Shown one piece after another: positions 57,673-64,000 of a stretch of DNA of 64,000 bases; position 1 is the first letter of the stretch; each line of letters begins with the position of its first letter. The DNA is taken from NCBI RefSeq assembly GCF_001687305.1, contig NZ_LZRK01000004.1:124001-188000 (forward strand), in the 5' to 3' direction. The position numbers and the translations under genes are program-made. Under the pieces are notes generated by a model. That model searched no databases. It was given only the letters and a program-made list of their open reading frames with translations, and was not told where the DNA came from. This stretch comes from Actinomyces vulturis (GTDB lineage: Bacteria > Actinomycetota > Actinomycetes > Actinomycetales > Actinomycetaceae).

Positions 57673-59199
57673 CTAACGTGCATTGTCATGAGGAGATGTT
57701 GCCTGCTCGCTGACGCAGGAGCACTGTGCGCCAACTACAAGGTCTCCCCCTCGGACAAATCCTTCAGGACGTTGGGTGAGGGATTCGATGAGATAGGAGC
57801 GCATACATTGATGTTGATCTTGGTACTCCTTATCATCAATGCAGTCATGTAACTGCTGAGGATCACGATTCAAATCGAAAAGTTGTTCCCGTCCACTTCC
57901 TGACCACCACACGTACATGAGGTTGTCAGCCCGGATCCACTGAATAGATTGGCCGAACAGATGATGCTCACCATGGAGGTATTTTCGCCATGGACGTGAT
58001 CCTTGACCTCGAAGTAGTGAAGAAAAGTCACGCCCTTGAACGGCATCAGGAATCTCTACTCCTGCTAGTCCAAGCAAAGTTGGCATCACATCTCGTAATT
58101 CAACAATCTCATCAATGCGAGTCCCTGGCACAACGTCAGGACCAGCAATAAGAAGTGGGACGTGAGCACTCCCTTCATAGGGATATCCCTTTCGCCACAA
58201 ATTGTGGTCCCCCATCATGTCTCCATGATCGGAAACAAACGCCACGTAGGTGTTTTCTGCCTGACCGAATTCCCCAAGCACCTGCATCAAACGAGAGATT
58301 TGTGCATCAATGTGCGTCATATGGCCGTAGTATCCAGCAAGCGCCTGGTGGACATCTCGCGGACGATAATGAGCGACATGGCTGGTAGGATCCCAATCTC
58401 GCTCCAGGCCAGCTAACACTTCTTCTTCCCAATCACCCACAGGTGGTTCACGCAATTCCTTCGTGGAATAACGGTCGTATGCCCATTGAGGAGGATCATA
58501 GGGCGCATGAGGCCGATGGAAAGAAAGATAGAGGAAGAAAGGAACCGTGGGGTCCCGACGATACAGCCACCGCTCCGCCTGAGAAATTACCCAGTTCGTC
58601 GGATGCAGGGACTCTGCTTTATCCCAGGGACGAGCAACAACAGAGTTACACCCAATGCCATTGTCGATGTAGTCCTCAACAGCTGATGTGCCCTCTTGCT
58701 GGCGCAACCACACTAAGTAATCGTCAAACCACGCAGCATCACGAGTACGTCCGCGAGAATGATGCAGATATCCGTCATGGAGAAGAACATCATCGAATCC
58801 GATACGAACGCGTTCGGGCCAATAGTGCATCTTGCCGATTGCTTGAGTTTGGTATCCAGCCTCTCGGAATGCTCCCGGAAGTGTCTCTTGAAGTGGCACA
58901 TCGAAAGTAACTCCATCTTGATACCCCACACGTCGGTGAGTTTCTTGAGTTAAACCAGTCATTAGTGCCATGCGAGCAGGAACGCATGTGGGAGTAGCCG
59001 AATAAGCCTGAGTGGCTATGGCTCCACATCCAGCCAATTGATCGAGATATGGTGTTTGGACATCCGGGTGATCAAGAATGGACAAACAGTCGCCACGCCA
59101 TTGATCGACACAAATCAAAATGACATTCGGACGTTCATCGGTGCGATGTGCATTGGGAGGTAAAGCCACCCAGGCACCATCCCGTTCTGGTAAAGGCAT
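57673..59199 (-). CDS. Cytoplasmic type I sulfatase
   Basis: A 508-residue alkaline-phosphatase-fold sulfatase. The formylglycine motif is C72-V-P-A-R76 followed by MALMTG; Cys72 must be oxidised by a maturation enzyme not seen in this window. Metal residues are in ICVDQWRGD at the start and FVSDHGDMMGDHNLW in the middle. No signal peptide or anchor, so it should act on a sulfated sugar after uptake by the ABC importer encoded just upstream. It is the last gene of the leftward SBP-permease-permease-sulfatase operon and is followed by a strong terminator. Substrate unknown; sulfated mucin or glycosaminoglycan units are plausible. Confidence 0.92.
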   Translation of the reverse strand: MPLPERDGAWVALPPNAHRTDERPNVILICVDQWRGDCLSILDHPDVQTPYLDQLAGCGAIATQAYSATPTCVPARMALMTGLTQETHRRVGYQDGVTFDVPLQETLPGAFREAGYQTQAIGKMHYWPERVRIGFDDVLLHDGYLHHSRGRTRDAAWFDDYLVWLRQQEGTSAVEDYIDNGIGCNSVVARPWDKAESLHPTNWVISQAERWLYRRDPTVPFFLYLSFHRPHAPYDPPQWAYDRYSTKELREPPVGDWEEEVLAGLERDWDPTSHVAHYRPRDVHQALAGYYGHMTHIDAQISRLMQVLGEFGQAENTYVAFVSDHGDMMGDHNLWRKGYPYEGSAHVPLLIAGPDVVPGTRIDEIVELRDVMPTLLGLAGVEIPDAVQGRDFSSLLRGQGSRPWRKYLHGEHHLFGQSIQWIRADNLMYVWWSGSGREQLFDLNRDPQQLHDCIDDKEYQDQHQCMRSYLIESLTQRPEGFVRGGDLVVGAQCSCVSEQATSPHDNAR

Positions 59200-59207
59200 T
59201 CTTACTC

Positions 59208-60092
59208 CTACTTAATACCAGTCATGGCAATACCCTGAACGATGTGCTTCTGGGTCACCACGAACAAGAGACACACCGGGATGAACAGCATCAATGACCC
59301 CATCGCCGTGAGGTTCCACAATGTAAAACTCTCACTCTTGAATAGCGACAGACCAATAGTGATGGTACGCATGTTCATCGATTGAGTCACAATCAATGGC
59401 CAGAGGAACTCATTCATCTGAAAAACGAAAGTGAAAAGACCAAGGACGGTCAATGCAGGCTTCGTCTGAGGTAAGACAATAGAGCGATAAATACGCAATT
59501 CGCTTGCCCCATCAACACGGGCCGCCTCAATTAACGAATCAGGCACCCCCGAAATGAACTGTCTCATCAAGAAGATAGAAAAAGCACTCATCAAGAACGG
59601 GGTTACTAGACCTTGATAAGTATTGAGCCAACCAATCCGGCTAAACATCACATAGAGCGGGATCATACGGACGAAAAACGGGATCATCATGGTAGATAGA
59701 ATCAGGATGAAGAAAAAGTTTCGTCCCGGGAACTCGAACTTCGCGAATGCGTAAGCAACGAGGGGTGCAAACGTTAAGTGCGACAGAGTAATAAGACCTG
59801 CCACCACCACAGAGTTGAGGAAGAAACGACCGAATGGGGCAGCGTCGAAAAGACGACCGATATTCTCCCACTGCCAAGTAGCAGGAAAGATCACTGCCTG
59901 TCCACCAACAGCCTCCTGATCCGATTGGAAAGCAAGCGACACCATATACACCAGAGGGAGTACGGCGATAACCGCTGCAATCCACACCAGCACTAAACTC
60001 ACGATACGTGCACCGGGAAAGAGTTCTTCTTGGCTAAGGGACCGATTCTTTCGTTCAGGTTGAACAAGTTTTTTCTTCGATACGTTCATCAC
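59208..60092 (-). CDS. Carbohydrate ABC importer permease (MalG-type)
   Basis: A 294-residue permease of the CUT1 sugar importer family with six spans and the EAA motif SLIEAARVDGASELRIYRSIVLPQTKPAL near the C-terminus. It begins with GTG-ATG overlapping the stop of the partner permease gene, so translation is coupled. The ATPase subunit is not encoded here; a shared MsiK-like ATPase is usual for such importers in actinobacteria. Confidence 0.92.
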   Translation of the reverse strand: MMNVSKKKLVQPERKNRSLSQEELFPGARIVSLVLVWIAAVIAVLPLVYMVSLAFQSDQEAVGGQAVIFPATWQWENIGRLFDAAPFGRFFLNSVVVAGLITLSHLTFAPLVAYAFAKFEFPGRNFFFILILSTMMIPFFVRMIPLYVMFSRIGWLNTYQGLVTPFLMSAFSIFLMRQFISGVPDSLIEAARVDGASELRIYRSIVLPQTKPALTVLGLFTFVFQMNEFLWPLIVTQSMNMRTITIGLSLFKSESFTLWNLTAMGSLMLFIPVCLLFVVTQKHIVQGIAMTGIK

Positions 60093-60943
60093 AAAGCCTC
60101 CTTCTTCTTTCCGGCACGAATCTGCAAAAGTGACAGTGCAAGGATGACTACCAAGAAGCAGAAACTCATCGCTGAGGCATATCCAAGTTCTCCAGAAGAG
60201 AAGGTTTCACGATAGACCTGGTAGACATACAAACTTGTGGCATCTCCAGGGCCACCACCTGTCACCAAGTAGGGCAAACCAAATTGTTGAAGTGTACCGA
60301 TCATGCCCACGAGAACCACGAAAAGTGTCGTTGGGGCAAGAAGGGGAAGAGTGATGGTCCAGAACCGGCGCCATACGCTGGCACCGTCGATGCGTGCAGC
60401 TTCATACACCTGCTGGTCAAGCCCTTGAAGACCTGCCAGGAAGAGCAACATGATGTACCCAGCCTCTTGCCACACAGTGATACCGATGAGCGTCGCTAAG
60501 GGCGCTGTAGTAAGCCAGTGCTGTCCTGGCAATCCCAGTCCTGTCAACACGGTATTGAGTACACCAGTGGTGGGGTCGAGGATGTTACGCCACATCAGAC
60601 CAACAATCGCGATACTGGTCATGTATGGCGTAAGAATCATCGTGCGAGCCACGGTCCGGCCGCGGAAGTTCTGATTAAGGATCAACGCGAGCAGCAAGCC
60701 AACGATGGTCGATAGCAACAGAACTACCGCGGCGTAGACCAAGGTGATGAGAAATGAGTGACGCACCGCCGGATCATGAAGGATATCCACATAGTTCTGA
60801 ACGCCAACTGGACGTAACTTGCGAAATCCTCGCGTAAAGGACAGGCGGAATTCTTCAACGATCGGCCAGAAAAAGAACAGGCCGAAATAGACAATGGCGG
60901 GGCTAAGGAAGAGGTAGGCGGTACGCCGTTGGCGTTTAGCCAT
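60089..60943 (-). CDS. Carbohydrate ABC importer permease (MalF/UgpA-type)
   Basis: A roughly 284-residue CUT1 permease with six spans and the EAA motif YEAARIDGASVWRRFWTITLPLLAPT. The start MAKRQRRTAYLFLSP at 60943 follows a good AAAGGAAGA; a longer form from 60979 has no ribosome binding site. It forms the channel with the MalG-type protein. Confidence 0.92.
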   Translation of the reverse strand: MAKRQRRTAYLFLSPAIVYFGLFFFWPIVEEFRLSFTRGFRKLRPVGVQNYVDILHDPAVRHSFLITLVYAAVVLLLSTIVGLLLALILNQNFRGRTVARTMILTPYMTSIAIVGLMWRNILDPTTGVLNTVLTGLGLPGQHWLTTAPLATLIGITVWQEAGYIMLLFLAGLQGLDQQVYEAARIDGASVWRRFWTITLPLLAPTTLFVVLVGMIGTLQQFGLPYLVTGGGPGDATSLYVYQVYRETFSSGELGYASAMSFCFLVVILALSLLQIRAGKKKEAL

Positions 60944-60985
60944 TCTTCCTTTCCCGCCCACATGGGGCAGGACACTCATATCGCA

Positions 60986-62302
60986 TCAGCCCAACATCTG
61001 ATGAACAGCAGAGTTGTAGGCCTCAACCTCAGCTGCCGCGTCCTTGTCGTTGAGGATGACGTTTTCGTACATCGTCTTCTCCGCCTCATCGATCTTGGCC
61101 ATATTCTCACTGTCCCAGAATGCACGGTTCGGTGCCACAGCTAAGGAACGAGCCTCAGCAACCACAGAAAGAATCGGATCATCCTTCACCACAGGAGAAT
61201 CGGCCCACGACTTACGCGACATTGCCATGCCAGTCTCTTCAGTCACCGCTTCTTGAACCTCCGGAGCCGTCATAGCCTTAATAAGTTCCCATGCCAATTC
61301 AGCATTTTGGCTCTTTGCGGGAATCATCAGACCGGATCCGGCAATAGTGGTTTTACGTTCTTTTCCTTTGAGCGGTAAACCTACGGCAAGAGGGAAGTCG
61401 GGATCTTCCTTTCGGATCGCACCAATATCCCAGGGGCCGGTAAGAATTAGTCCTGCACGTTTCGTCGTCAAGGTTTTACGCGGGGCAGAATATTCATTCG
61501 AGGCTACAGGAACGGGCGCAAGGTGGTCGGTGTAAATCAAGTCTTTCTGGAAATTCAAAGCCTCAACGGCAGCCTCCGGCGGAGTCATCGGCGTATCGCC
61601 TTCAGTGGTGTAGGTGACGCCGTTTTGCAACAGCCAAGGAATTCCATAAGAAAAGTCATTATTCAATGCACAACCGTATTCCACTCCAGAATCCTGAATC
61701 GCCTTTGAAGCGGACTTAAATTCATCCCATGTCGATGGCATTGCCACGCCTGCTGCATCGAGCATTTCCTTGTTAGCAAAAACCAAACCGCCCATGGTCA
61801 AGTGCAGAGGGATTGCGTAAGTTTGGCCATCAGCCTGACGAACTTCAAGGCCTGCGGGAACAAAGTCATCAAGGAATCCTGGGTCCTTATCCAAGAAGTT
61901 GTTCAGACTCATGATGTCGCCTTGCTGGCCAAATCGAGTGGACCAGAAACCACCAGGTTCTTCAGTAATATCCGGAACAGAACCAGACAAGAAGTCTGCC
62001 ATCAGCTTCTGCTTCAGATCGCCCCACTGGTACTGCTGGATATCAACCTTGATATTGTGTTCTTTTTCGAATGCGGCGATGACATCCATATAAGCCTTGT
62101 AGTCACGCCCTGCAGACAGGTAGAAGACAAGCGTCTTGCCGGTACGCTCACCTTCAACGCCGCCTTCTGAGACTTCCTCATTTCCTCCTACTCCCCCAGG
62201 CGAAGAGCATGCGGCGAGAGTAAGTGCTGCTGCAGCGGCTGCACCAGCGAGAAATGCGCGGCGAGGAACTGCGGACAGTGTGGTGTAGGTGCTACGCGTC
62301 AT
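60986..62302 (-). CDS. Sugar-binding lipoprotein of the sulfatase-linked ABC importer
   Basis: A 438-residue extracellular solute-binding protein of family 1. The N-terminus has a twin-arginine-like PRRAFLAG, an Ala-rich core and lipobox LAAC, so it is a lipoprotein, perhaps Tat-exported. The body has FEKEHNIKVDIQQYQWGDLKQKLMADFLSGSVPDI and WELIKAMTAPEVQEAVTEETGMAMS, typical for this family. First gene of the operon, 90 bases downstream of the LacI gene. It should bring a sulfated oligosaccharide to the permeases. Confidence 0.92.
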   Translation of the reverse strand: MTRSTYTTLSAVPRRAFLAGAAAAAALTLAACSSPGGVGGNEEVSEGGVEGERTGKTLVFYLSAGRDYKAYMDVIAAFEKEHNIKVDIQQYQWGDLKQKLMADFLSGSVPDITEEPGGFWSTRFGQQGDIMSLNNFLDKDPGFLDDFVPAGLEVRQADGQTYAIPLHLTMGGLVFANKEMLDAAGVAMPSTWDEFKSASKAIQDSGVEYGCALNNDFSYGIPWLLQNGVTYTTEGDTPMTPPEAAVEALNFQKDLIYTDHLAPVPVASNEYSAPRKTLTTKRAGLILTGPWDIGAIRKEDPDFPLAVGLPLKGKERKTTIAGSGLMIPAKSQNAELAWELIKAMTAPEVQEAVTEETGMAMSRKSWADSPVVKDDPILSVVAEARSLAVAPNRAFWDSENMAKIDEAEKTMYENVILNDKDAAAEVEAYNSAVHQMLG

Positions 62303-62391
62303 TGCGTCTTTCCTTACTATCTATGTGGTGATGCAAGCGCATCGGTGTGAGTGATGGTGGTGATCTTTCACCAACGACGTGATTAAGGGGC

Positions 62392-63456
62392 TCACGTCAT
62401 GTCATTCGACATCTCGCTAGGAGTTGTTTGCCGAATGAACAACCGCCATCCTTCGTTGATGACGGAAGAATGTGGGTTGGTTCCCTGGAGTCGGGACCAG
62501 AAATGAGCAAGCATCGAGTTCACGGATTCTTCACTCATGCCAATAGTGGTCAGTGGGGGCTGCATCATGGCACCTTCTGCGCTAGCACCCGTTCCAACAA
62601 TGCTTAGTTCTTGCGGAATCTTCAGATCAAGATGTTGCGCAGCCATCATCATGCCAATAGCGCCACGGTCGGATGCACAGTACAGGGCCTGAGGACGAGG
62701 AGTTTGTGCCAGTGCACAAATGCCCACACGGTATGCCTGAGGAATCGTCGCCGCATCACAGGTAAGTACCCATGGCTGGCGATGATGCTGACGGCACCAG
62801 GAAAGGTATGAGGGATAGCGTTCATCCTGTTGTCCCATTGCTTCATCGGCTTCACCGGGATGCTGACCGACATAGGCGATCGTTTCACATCCATTAGCGT
62901 GAAGATGGTCGAGTGCCTCACCTACTGCACCAGCTTCATCGGTATAGATCACGTCATACGAGGAGGAATCATCAATTGATAAATCCTCAATAGGGGCGCC
63001 ACAATTCTCAACGACCATGACAGGGACAGGCGGGGTTGGCAAGGAGTTCATCAATTCACGGCGCGTGTTTTGTGAACAGGACACTAACGCACCATCACAA
63101 AGACCACTTCGAAGAGTTTCAGCAATAACATCATCGTGTCCCTCGTCAACGGCGATGGAGACTAATAGATAGTCATGGTCAGCAAAAAAGCGTTGAGCAT
63201 GAAGAATGTAGCGTTCAACGAAGCGATCCATCGGAGCGTTGTAAAACAACGCCACCGTACGAGTCCGTCCTCTCCTCAGCGATTGGGCGCTCCGGTCACG
63301 AACGTAACCAAGATCTTGAGCGGCAGCAAGCACGCGTTCTTGAGTCTTTGCACTAAATCGCTGAGCTTTATTCCCACCAGCAAGAATGTAGGAAACAGTG
63401 GACACACTGACACCGCAGGCCTGTGCCACATCGGTGAGTTGAGTGCGTCGTTGCAT
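62392..63456 (-). CDS. LacI-family repressor of the sulfatase locus
   Basis: A 354-residue repressor: LacI helix-turn-helix TQLTDVAQACGVSVSTVSYILAG at the N-terminus with hinge region after about residue 50, then a periplasmic-binding-like sensor domain. ATG at 63456 (MQRRTQL) is taken; an in-frame upstream start adds eight hydrophobic residues unusual for the family. A perfect palindrome with central CG, 34 bases upstream, is a likely self-operator. It is transcribed in the same direction as the SBP-permease-sulfatase genes. Confidence 0.92.
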   Translation of the reverse strand: MQRRTQLTDVAQACGVSVSTVSYILAGGNKAQRFSAKTQERVLAAAQDLGYVRDRSAQSLRRGRTRTVALFYNAPMDRFVERYILHAQRFFADHDYLLVSIAVDEGHDDVIAETLRSGLCDGALVSCSQNTRRELMNSLPTPPVPVMVVENCGAPIEDLSIDDSSSYDVIYTDEAGAVGEALDHLHANGCETIAYVGQHPGEADEAMGQQDERYPSYLSWCRQHHRQPWVLTCDAATIPQAYRVGICALAQTPRPQALYCASDRGAIGMMMAAQHLDLKIPQELSIVGTGASAEGAMMQPPLTTIGMSEESVNSMLAHFWSRLQGTNPHSSVINEGWRLFIRQTTPSEMSNDMT

Positions 63457-63489
63457 AAACACTATGATGCACGTCACCACAATAGTTGG

Positions 63490-63501
63490 TCAAACGTTTG
63501 A
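63490..63501. promoter_or_regulatory. LacI-type operator
   Basis: TCAAACGTTTGA is a perfect 12-base palindrome with the central CG typical of LacI-family operators. It lies 34 bases upstream of the LacI gene start. Confidence 0.6.
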
Positions 63502-63535
63502 ATATATATCTATTGAGATAACTATTACTTAGGTA

Positions 63536-63585
63536 AACCTAAGGGTGATGGTCCTAGTTTCTATCAGAACCACCACCCTTAGGCT
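63536..63585 (-). terminator. Hairpin after the RNase E/G-like gene
   Basis: CCTAAGGGTGATGGT near 63538 pairs with ACCACCACCCTTAGG ending at 63583, one mismatch, 18-base loop. It lies about 30 bases beyond the stop of the leftward gene that enters from the right end. Confidence 0.6.
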
Positions 63586-63615
63586 TAGTTATGCAATATT
63601 GTCAGGCTTTTGCAT

Positions 63616-64000
63616 TCACTCTGCTTCAGCAATACCTGCCTTGCCAGTCGCTACGACGCGACGACGACGAGTGCGCGCCTTGAGTGCAGAGCCTCCCCCG
63701 GTCAACACAGTGGTGCCGTTGTTATCATCAGCAGAATCAGCAGACGCCTCATCAACGGCCCGAGAAGCCGGCACGGTCTTGCCAGTGACTTCAATCGGCT
63801 CAGTCACCGAAGGAGGGGCAGCCTTGGCGCTACGTACTGCGCGACGTTTACGCGGCACAGCAGACTTCGTCACAACGACGCTCTTAGCAACCATCTCCCT
63901 CTCGGTATGTCCCTGCGCATCGGAGTCATGTGAAGTCGCAGGATCCATTGAAGCATCTGCATTATCCGCAGGGGCCTGAATACTACGACGTAACTGACGC
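63616..64000 (-). CDS. C-terminal part of a probable ribonuclease E/G family protein
   Basis: A partial leftward frame running off the window; 128 codons are visible. The sequence is disordered and Ala/Val/Ser-rich with basic clusters (RKRRAVRSAK, KARTRRRRVVATGKA), as in the C-terminal tail of actinobacterial Rne/Rng proteins. No catalytic part is visible. The assignment rests on this composition and on gene order: rne normally precedes rplU-rpmA-obgE, which lie downstream on the same strand beyond the sulfatase locus. Other basic-tailed proteins cannot be excluded. Confidence 0.5.
   Translation of the reverse strand, partial: RQLRRSIQAPADNADASMDPATSHDSDAQGHTEREMVAKSVVVTKSAVPRKRRAVRSAKAAPPSVTEPIEVTGKTVPASRAVDEASADSADDNNGTTVLTGGGSALKARTRRRRVVATGKAGIAEAE

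Noticed and set aside
63528-63545. TTAGGTAAACCTAA as a second iron box
   Set aside because: The half-sites are too close together for the 19-base DtxR box and it forms part of the hairpin after the right-end gene.

Overview
The window looks like chromosome of a mid-GC actinobacterium, most plausibly of the Actinomycetaceae (Arcanobacterium/Actinomyces/Schaalia-like). This is inferred from actinobacterial gene types and order (the obgE-rpmA-rplU block, a two-component methionine NSS transporter, a VKOR protein, an actinobacterial LeuRS), from Tat-type lipoprotein signals and from GTG/ATG start overlaps. The genus is not proven by anything here. The life style that emerges is that of a host-mucosa glycan scavenger.

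Layout. 0-14 kb: galactose mutarotase-like gene, a large orphan membrane protein, leuS, nhaA, a HIT hydrolase, a VKOR / DtxR-family regulator pair (the regulator carries MntR-type metal ligands), a HAD phosphatase and a methionine-type Na+ symporter with its small subunit. 14-26 kb: deoD, then a complete sialic acid locus: epimerase, kinase, lyase (nanE, nanK, nanA), a peptide-type ABC importer with a permease fused to an ATPase, a divergent GntR regulator with a clear palindromic operator, and an intracellular, probably leaderless sialidase. 26-33.7 kb: an operon of ECF S, T and double ATPase, two YbtP/YbtQ-like ABC proteins and a TetR regulator, preceded by a DtxR/IdeR-type iron box; it is probably a metallophore or haem-like uptake system without biosynthesis genes. 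33.8-38.7 kb: orphan membrane protein, Sir2, TPR and cupin proteins, and a secreted protein broken by one in-frame TAG. 38.7-40.8 kb: an AT-rich, mostly non-coding patch with one orphan gene of possible uracil-DNA-glycosylase fold behind a strong promoter and a structured leader; it abuts a decayed tRNA-Ala 3' half and two intact tRNA-Ala genes. 41-46.3 kb: a ROK kinase, class II aldolase, nadD, hypothetical, rsfS, phosphatase string. 46.6-55 kb: DeoR regulator, GH112 lacto-N-biose phosphorylase, an AT-rich glycosyltransferase of foreign look, a DUF998-like membrane protein and a GH2 beta-galactosidase. 55-57.3 kb: obgE, rpmA, rplU. 57.6-63.5 kb: a cytoplasmic sulfatase with a sugar ABC importer and LacI regulator, lying between rplU and the C-terminal end of a probable RNase E/G gene that runs off the window.

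How the genes work together: sialidase plus the nan genes take sialic acid to GlcNAc-6-phosphate; the GH112 phosphorylase and GH2 enzyme process galactosyl units of mucin or milk glycans, with a mutarotase for the released galactose; the sulfatase/ABC set handles a sulfated sugar. nagA, nagB and the rest of the galactose pathway are not in the window. Many gene ends carry long, nearly perfect hairpins without a U-tract.
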